Of a DNA stretch of 64,000 nt, positions 51,113-60,022 are shown piece after piece. The first letter of the stretch is position 1. Every line of letters begins with the position of its first letter. The DNA is taken from NCBI GenBank assembly GCA_018001935.1, contig JAGNHB010000001.1, forward strand, positions 1-64,000. The letters are read 5' to 3'. Under the pieces are notes generated by a model. It made no database searches. It had not been told where the DNA came from and saw nothing but the letters and a program-made list of their open reading frames with translations. The stretch is from Acidobacteriota bacterium. Its GTDB lineage: Bacteria > Acidobacteriota > JAAYUB01. The position numbers and the translations under genes were made by a program.

Positions 51113-52135
51113 CTACCTCCGCTTCTCCAGGTGGTCGGCCTTGATGGCGCTCAGGAGTTCCTTGGACGAGACGGTGGCGGTCCCGCGCTTCATGACCACG
51201 AGGCCGCCGGCGTAGTTGGCCATGCGGGCGGCGGTCTCGTACGAGGCCCCGCAGGAGAGGGCCAGGGTGTACACGGCGATGACGGTGTCGCCGGCGCCCG
51301 TGACGTCCGCCACCTCGTCCGACCCGAACACGGAAATGTGGACGGGTTTCGTTCCCCGCTTGTAAAGGGACATGCCCAGCCGCCCGCGGGTGATGAGGAT
51401 CGCGTCGAGGCCGAGTTCCTCGATGGCCTGCTCGGCGGCGGCGTCCATGCGGGCGAGGTTGTCGCCGATGGCGGTGTGGAAAGCGGACTCGACCTCCGAG
51501 ATGTTGGGCGTCATGCTGGACACCTCGTGGAACCGTCGCATGGAGAAACGGCTGTCCACGACGATGGGGATGTTCCGGCGACGCCGGACGTCCGAGAGGT
51601 ACGCGATCACCTTCTCCTGGATGAACAGGTAGCCGTAGTCGGAGACCACGATGCCGTCCACGTCGGGGAGGACCGCCTCGATTCGCTCGATGATCTCGTC
51701 CTCGGTGCAGGCGGGCGCGTCCAGCCGGCCCTCGTGGTCGATCCGGAGCATCTGCTGCATGGAGGAGTGAAACGAGCCGGCCAGGATGCGGGTCTTGACG
51801 GGCGTGGTGTGCTCCTTCCGCCGGAAGACGCCGGAGAGGTCGACCCCCGCGTCGCGGAAGAAGCCGGTGAGCCACTCCCCCGCCTCGTCCTCGCCCAGGA
51901 CGCCCACGGGAAGGACCCGGGCCCCGAGGGACAGGAGGTTGTTGACGGCGTTGGCGCCGCCCCCGGGGATCTTGATGGTTTCATGGTACTTCAGGATGAG
52001 CACGGGGGCCTCCCGCGAGATGCGCGAGATCTCCCCGAAGAGGAACTGGTCGAGCACGAGGTCGCCGACGTGAAGGACCGTGGCTTTCTTGAATTTGTCG
52101 ATGACCCGGGCGTATTCCTGGTATGTGGGTTTCAT
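51113..52135 (-). CDS. rfaE1: D-glycero-beta-D-manno-heptose-7-phosphate kinase
   Basis: About 340 residues, PfkB fold. The start ATG at 52135 overlaps the gmhB stop. Motifs are [20 protein letters not shown] in the substrate region and [20 protein letters not shown], the PfkB signature with the catalytic Asp. Phosphorylates heptose 7-phosphate at C1 for the ADP-heptose pathway. The order gmhB-rfaE1-rfaE2 matches the pathway; gmhA is not in the window. Confidence 0.93.
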   Translation of the reverse strand: MKPTYQEYARVIDKFKKATVLHVGDLVLDQFLFGEISRISREAPVLILKYHETIKIPGGGANAVNNLLSLGARVLPVGVLGEDEAGEWLTGFFRDAGVDLSGVFRRKEHTTPVKTRILAGSFHSSMQQMLRIDHEGRLDAPACTEDEIIERIEAVLPDVDGIVVSDYGYLFIQEKVIAYLSDVRRRRNIPIVVDSRFSMRRFHEVSSMTPNISEVESAFHTAIGDNLARMDAAAEQAIEELGLDAILITRGRLGMSLYKRGTKPVHISVFGSDEVADVTGAGDTVIAVYTLALSCGASYETAARMANYAGGLVVMKRGTATVSSKELLSAIKADHLEKRR

Positions 52136-52698
52136 TCGTCCTCCTGGGACAGGATCCACCGGGCGGCGCTTTCCCAGGACGCCGCCTCGAAGTCGGGGGC
52201 CGGTGGCGCCCCCGTCGCCTCCCCCTTCCCGCTGCCGGAGAGGTCGAGCCGCACGGTCCGGCACCCCGCCCGCTTCCCGGCCTCGACGTCGTGTCCCTGG
52301 TCGCCCACCATGAAGGAGCGCCGCAGGTCGATGCCGAGGTCCTCGGCTGCCTGCAGGAGAAGGCCGGGCGAGGGTTTGCGGCAGTCGCACCCGATGCTGT
52401 ACTCTGCCACGGCCCCCCCGGGCAGGTGGGGGCAGACGTAGATCGCCTCGAAACGCACCCCCCGCTCGCCGAAGATCCGGTGGAGTTCCCGGTGCACCGC
52501 TTCCAGGGACCCGGGCGGGATCAGGCCGCGTGCCACCCCGGACTGGTTGGTCACCACGACCAGTCGAAAACCGCCCCGCTGAAGGGATTCGAGGGCGGGG
52601 AAAACGCCGGGGAGGGGTTCGAGGCCCTGCGGGTCCGACAGGTAGACCTTGTCCGCGCAAAGGGTCCCGTCCCGGTCCAGGAAAACGGCTTTCGACAT
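52132..52698 (-). CDS. gmhB: D-glycero-D-manno-heptose 1,7-bisphosphate 7-phosphatase
   Basis: About 188 residues; the ATG at 52698 gives the exact family start (SKAVFLDRDGTLCADKVYLS) with the HAD nucleophile Asp. VVTNQSGVARGLI is HAD motif II, and YVCPHLPGGAVAEYSIGCDC gives the zinc loop. CRKPSPGLLLQAAEDLGIDL and VGDQGHDVEAGKRAG complete the site. Removes the 7-phosphate of the bisphosphate sugar. First gene of the operon; overlaps rfaE1 by 4 bases. Confidence 0.93.
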   Translation of the reverse strand: MSKAVFLDRDGTLCADKVYLSDPQGLEPLPGVFPALESLQRGGFRLVVVTNQSGVARGLIPPGSLEAVHRELHRIFGERGVRFEAIYVCPHLPGGAVAEYSIGCDCRKPSPGLLLQAAEDLGIDLRRSFMVGDQGHDVEAGKRAGCRTVRLDLSGSGKGEATGAPPAPDFEAASWESAARWILSQEDE

Positions 52699-52885
52699 CG
52701 GGCGCCATCCTCTTCGACGGACCAGATTACCAGAATTCGGCAGGGCGGGCAAGCGTCTTCGTGTGGGGCGGTTTCGGGAGGGGAAGCTCCCGGGGGCGGG
52801 ATGCGGCTTGCGGCGACACCCCCGGCCGGGAGAGCGTGCCGGGGCTTGCGTTGCACGGCTCAAGGGGCGCAGGGGGGGCGGGGGA

Positions 52886-53134
52886 TCAGAACTCCGCCAC
52901 GTGTTCCGCCAGGGGGTGGAGGTTGCCCAGAAGGATGGAAGCGGACCGCTGGAGCGATTCCCGCACGTCGTTGACGGCGAGGCCCAGGGAGAGGGCGATC
53001 CGCTGTTCGTCCCAGCCGCGGTAGTGCTTCTTCATGAAGATGTCCCGGTCCGCCTCCGGCATGGACCGGAGGGTTTTCAGGATGCAGGCTACAATCAACT
53101 GGTCGCGGCTCATCTTCGTGCTCCATTCCGACAT
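52886..53134 (-). CDS. Small sigma-70 region 4-like protein
   Basis: About 82 residues. Start ATG at 53134 with GGGAGG upstream (an ATG at 53191 lacks a site). LRSMPEADRDIFMKKHYRGW and DEQRIALSLGLAVNDVRESL form the helix-turn-helix of sigma region 4 (LPE..R..F...Y...). Region 2 is absent, so it cannot be a full sigma factor. It could be a truncated sigma, an anti-sigma-like regulator, or a DNA-binding adaptor. Divergent from recO. Confidence 0.7.
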   Translation of the reverse strand: MSEWSTKMSRDQLIVACILKTLRSMPEADRDIFMKKHYRGWDEQRIALSLGLAVNDVRESLQRSASILLGNLHPLAEHVAEF

Positions 53135-53267
53135 TCCCGCCTCCCTGGATTGGACACGGGACACCTGAAAAAGGTTCATGTTGATGTCCATTCCGTGTTA
53201 CCCTCACGGAACGGTGCGGCGTTTCACCGCTCAACCCTAGTACGACGGACGGCCCGGGAAGGTTCCG

Positions 53268-54140
53268 ATGGCGGTGAGTCCGGTCCAGGACGAGGCGGTT
53301 GTCCTGAAGATCTACGATTACGGGGAGGCCGACGGCATCGCCGTGCTCCTCTCCCGTGCCCACGGCAAGGTGCGGGCGCTCGCGAGGGGGTTCCGGAAAC
53401 CGAAGTTTCGCTCCGTCTCCCCCTTCACCCCCTTCTCCACCCTGGAAGTCAAGCTGAGGCCCGCGGCCCCGGAACGGCTCTGGTCCATCCTGGAGGTCAC
53501 GGTGCTCGACGGGGGAGGGGCCGGGACGATGGATCTCGAAGCTTTCGCCCTCCGGTCCTACGCCGCCGAAATCCTCCTCCACACCGAGATGGACACCGCG
53601 TCCGGCGAGCGCTTCTTCCGGCTTTTCCGGGCGGTTTCCGCGGTGTGCGACGCCCGGCCCCCGCTCCTGCTGCCGTTGCTCTACTTCCAGGTCTGGGCCC
53701 TCAAGCTCGAGGGCATCCTGCCGGACCCCTCCGCCTGCGGCTCCTGCGGCGCGGTTTTTTCGCCCGATTACCCGCCGGCCGGGTACCTTCCCTCCGCCGC
53801 GAGCTTCGTCTGCCCGGCCTGCCGGGAGGCGCCCCGCCCGGCCGGCGCCGGTTGTTCCCCGGTGTCCGGGTCCGTTCGCGGGGAGGGACGGCGGCCGGCG
53901 ACGGGGCCCGCGGCTTCCCCGGAAGACGCCCGGGAGTGGTTCGCCCTGTTGGCCGAAATCCTGGTTTCCCACCCGGCAAACCTCCGTGGAACCTTCCCCT
54001 GCGCCGCCCTGGGCAAGGCGGCGGCGGAGGGGTTCAACGAGGTGCTGAGCGAGTTCCTCGGGCGAAAGGCGCGGAGTTTTCCTTACCTCCTCGGGTTTCT
54101 CGGGGACCCTTGTCTTCCCGGGGACTTCCGGAGTTCTTAA
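53268..54140 (+). CDS. recO: DNA repair protein RecO
   Basis: About 290 residues, somewhat longer than usual (about 240). The N-terminal OB fold is visible in QDEAVVLKIYDYGEADGIAV, RGFRKPKFRSVSPFTPFSTL. A helical domain with LEAFALRSYAAEILLHTEMD follows, then the zinc-binding CGSCGAVF and CPAC pairs near residues 155-185. Loads RecA at gaps with RecR in the RecFOR pathway. The extra length is a Pro/Gly/Arg-rich insert (about 190-220) after the zinc site. Confidence 0.88.
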   Translation: MAVSPVQDEAVVLKIYDYGEADGIAVLLSRAHGKVRALARGFRKPKFRSVSPFTPFSTLEVKLRPAAPERLWSILEVTVLDGGGAGTMDLEAFALRSYAAEILLHTEMDTASGERFFRLFRAVSAVCDARPPLLLPLLYFQVWALKLEGILPDPSACGSCGAVFSPDYPPAGYLPSAASFVCPACREAPRPAGAGCSPVSGSVRGEGRRPATGPAASPEDAREWFALLAEILVSHPANLRGTFPCAALGKAAAEGFNEVLSEFLGRKARSFPYLLGFLGDPCLPGDFRSS

Positions 54141-54332
54141 CAGAAAATGTGGAAAACCCCCGGGGATTCCCCGGGAACCTCCCCCCTATCGTGCACAGAT
54201 TCAACCGGTTTTCCGCAATGCTCATTCTTTGTGCAGGACGGGGTTGGGACGACGGCAAACAAATGAAACAAAACATGATAACAGTTGGCAGCTTCCGGGG
54301 ATGCCCGGGTTCGGGAGGGGGGGGCGCCCCCG

Positions 54333-55301
54333 TCAGGCGCCCAGCCGGGCCAGGAAATTTTCCAGGCGGATGCGTTCCCCCTCGGTGAGGTAGCCGGGGA
54401 CCGCGCACTCCAGGAAGAGCGCGGGAAGGTCGAAGCGGGACAGTTCCCGGCCCCAGGAAGCCCGGTTGTGGGAAAAGGGTGCGTGGACGAAGATCAGGCA
54501 GCCGGCGCCGAGGGCCCGGAGTGCACGGCCATAGGCCCGGGTTTTCTCCCGGAAGGGCCGGGCGGCGAACGGAAGAAGGCCGGGTTTCGCCCGTTTTCGG
54601 AGGACGTCGAAGATCGCCTGGATGAACACCGGGCGGGCCCCGTGGCTCTCGAGTCGATCCAGGAGCCCCGGCCCCAGGAGCCAGTCGCCGAAGAGGGCCG
54701 GACGCGGGCCCGCGGGGGCGGCGGCAAGCCGGCCGGGGCCGCCGGCCCGGGGGGAGGGCGCGGGCCCGGGTTCCCGGGGCGGGGGCTCCCCCCGACCGGG
54801 ATGGCGGGGCAGGCCGATCCCCGCCGCCAGGACTTCCTCGTAGGCCGCCGCCAGGGGGAGTAATATGTCGTTAAGTGCCGAATTGACGAATTGACAGGAG
54901 GGCCATCGCCGGCGCCGCGAAGAAGGCGGGGTGAGGCCTGCACCCGGGCGGTCGGCCGACGGCCCGCTCTCCCCCGGCCGCTCCGCCGGCGGGCCGGTCC
55001 CCGGGCCGAATGCCACGTGCCGGGGAAAGCCGAAGAGGGACCGGGCGGTCTCGTAGAGGGCGAGGTACTCGCGGGGGTCCGCCGGGGGGCAGTAGATCAC
55101 CGTGTCGGGTTCGTTCTCGAGGAGGCTGTCCGCCAGGAGACGGAGGTGGACCGTCACGTTGCGGGGGAGCCCGAAACGGCGCTCGGCGGCCCGCTCCCTC
55201 CGGCGGATCTCCTCCAGCGGGCGGAAGGCGGCGAAGGGGTGAACCCGGCCTTCAGCCGGGACCGTGTCACCGAACGTGGTGGTGGTGAGGGCCCCTCGCA
55301 T
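54333..55301 (-). CDS. Protein resembling 2-hydroxyacyl-CoA dehydratase subunit (HgdB-like), degenerate
   Basis: About 322 residues. The second half recalls the HgdB/FldC superfamily: CLIFVHAPFSHN where family members have a Cys instead of Ser, LPALFLECAVPGYLTEGERI and RLENFLARL at the end. The first half has PDTVIYCPPADPREYLALYE. Two of the usual cluster cysteines appear replaced, so iron-sulfur binding is doubtful. A low-complexity Pro/Gly/Arg insert lies in the middle. No activator gene (HgdC) is near. Assignment is tentative. Confidence 0.5.
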   Translation of the reverse strand: MRGALTTTTFGDTVPAEGRVHPFAAFRPLEEIRRRERAAERRFGLPRNVTVHLRLLADSLLENEPDTVIYCPPADPREYLALYETARSLFGFPRHVAFGPGTGPPAERPGESGPSADRPGAGLTPPSSRRRRWPSCQFVNSALNDILLPLAAAYEEVLAAGIGLPRHPGRGEPPPREPGPAPSPRAGGPGRLAAAPAGPRPALFGDWLLGPGLLDRLESHGARPVFIQAIFDVLRKRAKPGLLPFAARPFREKTRAYGRALRALGAGCLIFVHAPFSHNRASWGRELSRFDLPALFLECAVPGYLTEGERIRLENFLARLGA

Positions 55302-55360
55302 GGCGCCTATTATCCGGAAGGTCCCCTGTGGGAAGTCAAGCGGTTTTTCCCCACTTTTTC

Positions 55361-55389
55361 TTGTCTCTTCCCTCCGGGTTCGTTAAAAT
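55361..55389 (+). promoter_or_regulatory. Sigma-70-type promoter for the GT4 gene
   Basis: TTGTCT (55361-55366), a 17-base spacer and TAAAAT (55384-55389) lie 27 bases before the ATG at 55417. The T-rich tract just upstream (CGGTTTTTCCCCACTTTTTC) may act as an UP-like element. Confidence 0.5.
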
Positions 55390-55416
55390 GCCCTTTTATC
55401 GGCCCGTGAGGTTGAC

Positions 55417-56451
55417 ATGAAGATACTGCTCGTCTATTCCCATATCCCGCATCATTCGTCCCACTCCGGGTACGACATGCTGGCCCGGCACATCCCCTTC
55501 TCGTCCCAGTACCAACCGGGGAAGATCTTCCGGTGGCTGTCGTCGAAGAACCCCGACAAGTTCAAGCGCTTCAAGGCGATCCACTCCAACTGGTACCATT
55601 TCAACCACTTCTCGATGGAGATGGAACTCTCGTTCCGCATCAACCTGGTCAACCGGACCATCGTGCACTTCCTTTACGGCGAGAACAATTTCCGGTACAT
55701 GGCCCGCTTCCCCATCCTCCGCGGGAACCGGACCGTGGTCTCCTTCCACCAGCCGCCCGGGAAGTTCCTGGAGGTGATCCCCGATCACAAGGGCATCTTC
55801 CGGGCCGACGCCATCGTGGCGGTGGGAAGCAGCCAGATGGACTTCTTCCGGAAGCTCTCGAAGCGGGACAACATTTTCCTGGTGCCCCACGGCATCGACA
55901 CCGACTACTTCACCCCGCCCGCACAGCGCGAAGACGACGGGGTCCTCCGGTGCATCTCGGTGGGGTGGTGGCTCCGGGACGTGGACAAGATCCGCTCGGT
56001 CATCAAGACCCTCGGCCAGATCCGGAACAGCCGGGTGGAGTTTCACATCGTGACCTTCCCGTGGTGCCACGAGTTCTACGCGGGCCTCGAGAACGTCCAT
56101 CTGCACTCGGACATCTCGGACGACGCGCTGCGTGACCTCTACCGGAAGAGTCACCTCCTTTTCCTCCCGCTCAAGGATTGCACGGCGAACAACGCCGTCC
56201 TGGAAGCCATGGCGTGCGCTTTGCCGGTGCTGACCACCGACGTGGGGTCCATCCGGGATTACGTCGGCGAGGACAACGCGGTGATCGCTCCGGCCGACAC
56301 CGAGGAGCCCCTCCTCGACGCCCTGCTGGAGTTCCAGAAGGACCCCGCGCGGCTCAAGGCGATGGGCGAGGCCTCCCGGGTGCGCGCGGAGAAGTTCGCC
56401 TGGCCCGTGGTGGGGCGGCAGATGATGGACGTCTACCGGAAGATCGGCTGA
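55417..56451 (+). CDS. GT4-family glycosyltransferase
   Basis: About 344 residues, GT-B fold. N-terminal MKILLVYSHIPHHSSHSGYD; the C-terminal nucleotide-sugar site has YRKSHLLFLPLKDCTANNAV and LEAMACALPVLTTDVGSIRD (the E-x7-E-like region). Soluble or membrane-associated, acts at the cytoplasmic face. Donor and acceptor unknown. Followed after 10 bases by the YIP1 gene. Confidence 0.88.
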   Translation: MKILLVYSHIPHHSSHSGYDMLARHIPFSSQYQPGKIFRWLSSKNPDKFKRFKAIHSNWYHFNHFSMEMELSFRINLVNRTIVHFLYGENNFRYMARFPILRGNRTVVSFHQPPGKFLEVIPDHKGIFRADAIVAVGSSQMDFFRKLSKRDNIFLVPHGIDTDYFTPPAQREDDGVLRCISVGWWLRDVDKIRSVIKTLGQIRNSRVEFHIVTFPWCHEFYAGLENVHLHSDISDDALRDLYRKSHLLFLPLKDCTANNAVLEAMACALPVLTTDVGSIRDYVGEDNAVIAPADTEEPLLDALLEFQKDPARLKAMGEASRVRAEKFAWPVVGRQMMDVYRKIG

Positions 56452-56461
56452 GGCGCGGGGC

Positions 56462-57352
56462 ATGCTGGCGCTCTGCCCCCACTGCGGGAAACCCATCCGG
56501 GTGGACGAGCCGGGATGGGTGCAGTGTCGGCACTGCGACCGGAAGGGGTGGGTCCCCGACCCGATGAATCCCGATGCCGGCCCGCCCCCGGAGGAGCCCC
56601 CCCCGGACCCGTTGCCGGCGGAGCCGGCGGCGGCGGTGGGCGAAGCGGGCACGGAGGTCGTGGCTGACGGGGAGGCGGCACCGCATCCCAGCGAGGATCG
56701 GGCGCCGATCCCGTGGGAAGACGGGCCGGCGGGGGGCGGTCTTGCCCGTTTCTTCCGGACCCTGGGCGCCGTGCTTTTCCACCCGAGGGCCTTTTTCACC
56801 GCGTTGCCCGGAAGCCGGCCGTCACGACGCGTGCGGGGTTTCGGGTTCATCGTGATCGTGACGGGCCTGGTGGGGCATTTCGCGTCCCAGTACCTGTCCC
56901 TGAAGTTCTTCGAGTACGCCCTGTCCGCCCGGCTTTTGGACCCCCCCATGGACGAGGTGGCCCGGTCGATGCTCGACACCCTCCGCACCCTCCGGATCGA
57001 CGGCGGTTTCTTCCTCGTCTCCAGTGTCCTCTCGCCCCTCTGCGCGTGGGTCGTCCTCTGGTTCACCACCAACCTCCTGGCCCTCTCCTGCGCCCTCCGG
57101 GCCGCCCAGACGCCGAACGAGGCCATGGCCTCCCGGATCGTCCGGCTGACCGGCTACGTTTACGCGCCCTGGGTCTTCCTCGTGGTCTTCCCCCTGGGGG
57201 TCCTGTGGGGCTTTTTACTCTTCGCCGCCGCGGCGCGCTTCGCCCTGGGGTTCACCTGGCCCCGGGCCCTGCTCACGTCCCTGGCCAACCTGCTCTTCCT
57301 CAGCTTCTTCTACGAGACCTGGGTCCGCCTCCACGTCTGGTTGGCCACCTGA
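56462..57352 (+). CDS. YIP1-family membrane protein with N-terminal zinc ribbon
   Basis: About 296 residues. The N-terminus has two CxxC knuckles (CPHCGKPIRVDEPGWVQCRH). A Pro/Glu/Ala-rich linker leads to the YIP1 region (FHPRAFFTALPGSRPSRRVR) with about five membrane helices. YIP1 proteins are poorly understood in bacteria. Co-transcribed with GT4. Confidence 0.8.
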   Translation: MLALCPHCGKPIRVDEPGWVQCRHCDRKGWVPDPMNPDAGPPPEEPPPDPLPAEPAAAVGEAGTEVVADGEAAPHPSEDRAPIPWEDGPAGGGLARFFRTLGAVLFHPRAFFTALPGSRPSRRVRGFGFIVIVTGLVGHFASQYLSLKFFEYALSARLLDPPMDEVARSMLDTLRTLRIDGGFFLVSSVLSPLCAWVVLWFTTNLLALSCALRAAQTPNEAMASRIVRLTGYVYAPWVFLVVFPLGVLWGFLLFAAAARFALGFTWPRALLTSLANLLFLSFFYETWVRLHVWLAT

Positions 57353-57540
57353 GCATGATTCATGTTTCACTCCCTGATCCTGGGAATCCTCTGGTGGGTC
57401 GTACAGAATGCCCTCCTCCTGAGCCTTTCCCAGATCATCGTGCGAAAGCTGGTCATCCGAGGCCATCGAATTTTATTTTTGTCGATTTTGCATGGCGCAG
57501 TGCCAATGCTCGAAAAATCAAGATCACACCATGGTGAAAC

Positions 57541-59880
57541 ATGAAGCAAAACCTATCGAAAGAAAAAGAAACAGACACCGTAAGAACATTCACGGGTTTT
57601 ATCCGCATTACCATAGTGCTTTGTATTGCTTTGCCTCTGATTATCATCGGTTGGAGCCAAATCGCACATCGTGATGAGTCGGAGTATTCTGATTTCTACC
57701 AGGCAATGGCCGGAGTGATCTGTTTGGCCTTGGGCTTTACCCTTCTCTTGACATTGAAAAAATTGGAGGCCTTCCTCGCGTTGCATGCACGACATGCGGT
57801 AATTTTCCTGGACGAAATGCCAGACCAGTGGATCCCTCTTGCCATCATTGGGAGTGCAGCAGGCAGTCTGGCCCTCGAACTGGCGATCATTCGCTGGCAA
57901 GGTACGGTGTGGGAAGTTTTCGCTTTTTATAAAAATTTCAGCCTGCTGGCCTGTTTCGCTGGTTTGGGGTTGGGGTATTCCCTGGCCCGAAAAAGCAGAA
58001 TTACCGCAATTTTGATTCTGCCTTTGCTTGCCTTCCATGTATTTTTCCTGGTCACGTTGAGACACGGACTGAGTGATCAACAACTTGGTTTGATTGTCTC
58101 CCCGATCAAAGAGCAACTCAACATGGGATTCAGTATTGCGGCGACACCCATGAGATTATTTACGACCCTCCTCTTTCTCGCCGTTTCCATGTTGTTGACA
58201 GCTCTTCCATTCATTCCTATCGGCCAGATCTGCGGACGCCTCCTCAATCGGACTGCATCCCTGAAGGCGTACGGCATGAACCTGGCAGGGAGCATCATCG
58301 GTGTTCTCCTCACATTGATACTCAGTTTTTTTTGGACTCCCCCTGTCATCTGGATGATTCCCTGCCTGTTCGTCCTGGCCCTGTTGCAAGCTTACAGCAT
58401 TCGTGCGATCGTTGTCAGTTTTAGCGCTTCGCTGGTCCTGATCCTCATCCTCACCTGGCCTGTGTCAACGGGAATCGAGAATATCTATTCGCCCTATCAA
58501 TTACTGGAGAGAATGGGATCACCCTCTTCTCCGGTTTACATCCGTGCAGCCGGTCACTACTTCCAGAAGGTGCTGGATCTGTCCAAAATCAACCAGGATT
58601 CGGATCCGTCGATTCGAGCATGTGCAGACTATTACGAATTGCCGTATCGCCTTCATCCCCACCCCACTCAGGTCGCGATCGTGGGCTCCGGAACAGGCAA
58701 CGATGTTGCTGCGGCCTTGCGCGCACGCATCCCCCGGATCGATGCCATTGAAATCGACCCTGCCATTATTAGACTCGGCAAAACATTCCACCCGGAATCA
58801 CCATATTTATCCCCCCATGTAAACATCATCAATCAAGACGCCCGGCAGTTCCTCAGAACGACGGAAAATCAATACGACATGATCGTTTATGGACTCCTTG
58901 ACTCTCATACGCTGCTGAGCCAGGCCTCCAGTATCCGTTTGGATTCATTCGTCTACACGGTAGAGGGTATTCGGGACGCCAGAAAACACCTAAAAGAGGA
59001 CGGCGTCATCGTGTTGTCATTCTGCATCATTTCCAATGAGATAGGTCGCAAGATCTATCTGATGATGCAACAAGCTTTCGATGGAATTCCTCCCATCTGC
59101 CTTTTCACGCATTATGATAATTCAGTGATGTTTGCCCAGCGCAAGAATGGAAATCTGGTCGTCAAACCCGAGCTTCTCACTAACCCGTTATTCTCGGAGC
59201 GCACTTCGACTTATGCCGATCCTTCAATCTTGGCCGATGTCTCGACCGATGATTGGCCGTTTTTCTACATGCCGAGGCGGGTCTATCCCGTTTCCTACAT
59301 TTGGATGATCCTGCTGATAGTGCTTATCTCCTTAACCTTGTTTTTCTCGTTCATGGACGAGCGTCCAAAAAGCAATCTATTGCCTTTCTTTTTTATGGGT
59401 TGCGGATTCATGTTAGTCGAAACAAAGGCGATCACTGAGCTGGGTCTCGTCTTTGGAAACACATGGCAAGTGATCGGCGTCGTCATTGCAGCGATCCTTG
59501 GCATGGCTTTCCTTGCGAATGTCGCAGTCTCCAAGATGAGGCGGAGATGGCCCATGGCGGCATTCTGCCTGATCATCCTTTCTCTGATCGGGGGGGTGTC
59601 GATTTTGTATTCCGGCGGTTATTCCGCCTCACCCTGGGGGCAGATCATTGCATTGATCGTATTGACATCTCCTATGTTTTTTTCCGGGATTGCTTTCTCG
59701 TCCCTGATCGCTGACACGCACAGCATCAGCGGCGCCATGGCTGTAAACATGTTCGGGGCCATGTGCGGCGGACTGTTGGAGTACAACTCGATGTATTTCG
59801 GGTTCGGTTTTCTGTATTGGATCGCCATGGCCTTCTATTTGATGGCCATGTCGATGTACTGGATGAAGCGATCGACCTGA
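57541..59880 (+). CDS. Membrane-bound spermidine synthase-like protein
   Basis: About 779 residues. Helices in the N-terminal third (about residues 20-320), then a spermidine synthase-like methyltransferase-fold domain with VAIVGSGTGNDVAAALRARI, DAIEIDPAIIRLGKTFHPES and VNIINQDARQFLR, and more helices at the C-terminus (about 600-779). The aminopropyl-acceptor residues could not be checked. Base composition is visibly more A+T-rich (roughly half) than the rest of the window and uses codons rare in its neighbours, so horizontal transfer is likely. Start ATG at 57541 after GGTGAAA. Confidence 0.82.
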   Translation: MKQNLSKEKETDTVRTFTGFIRITIVLCIALPLIIIGWSQIAHRDESEYSDFYQAMAGVICLALGFTLLLTLKKLEAFLALHARHAVIFLDEMPDQWIPLAIIGSAAGSLALELAIIRWQGTVWEVFAFYKNFSLLACFAGLGLGYSLARKSRITAILILPLLAFHVFFLVTLRHGLSDQQLGLIVSPIKEQLNMGFSIAATPMRLFTTLLFLAVSMLLTALPFIPIGQICGRLLNRTASLKAYGMNLAGSIIGVLLTLILSFFWTPPVIWMIPCLFVLALLQAYSIRAIVVSFSASLVLILILTWPVSTGIENIYSPYQLLERMGSPSSPVYIRAAGHYFQKVLDLSKINQDSDPSIRACADYYELPYRLHPHPTQVAIVGSGTGNDVAAALRARIPRIDAIEIDPAIIRLGKTFHPESPYLSPHVNIINQDARQFLRTTENQYDMIVYGLLDSHTLLSQASSIRLDSFVYTVEGIRDARKHLKEDGVIVLSFCIISNEIGRKIYLMMQQAFDGIPPICLFTHYDNSVMFAQRKNGNLVVKPELLTNPLFSERTSTYADPSILADVSTDDWPFFYMPRRVYPVSYIWMILLIVLISLTLFFSFMDERPKSNLLPFFFMGCGFMLVETKAITELGLVFGNTWQVIGVVIAAILGMAFLANVAVSKMRRRWPMAAFCLIILSLIGGVSILYSGGYSASPWGQIIALIVLTSPMFFSGIAFSSLIADTHSISGAMAVNMFGAMCGGLLEYNSMYFGFGFLYWIAMAFYLMAMSMYWMKRST

Positions 59881-60022
59881 TTTGGAAGTTAATGAAACGC
59901 AAGTGAACGTGTTACCGATAATGTCGGTTCCTGGTCTGCAATCCCGATCGTTTCCTGCGGGAACACTGACGGTGATTTTTCGCGCAATTGTGCTTCTCTT
60001 CCAAACATACTATCGACGGCAT

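Noticed and set aside
54150..54180. Hairpin CCCGGGGATTCCCCGGG after recO as terminator
   Set aside because: No T run follows on either strand, so termination is not supported.
57362..57544. 60-codon open frame with a hydrophobic start
   Set aside because: No ribosome-binding site, runs into the next gene's start, and lies at a composition junction; could be a truncated gene but cannot be supported.
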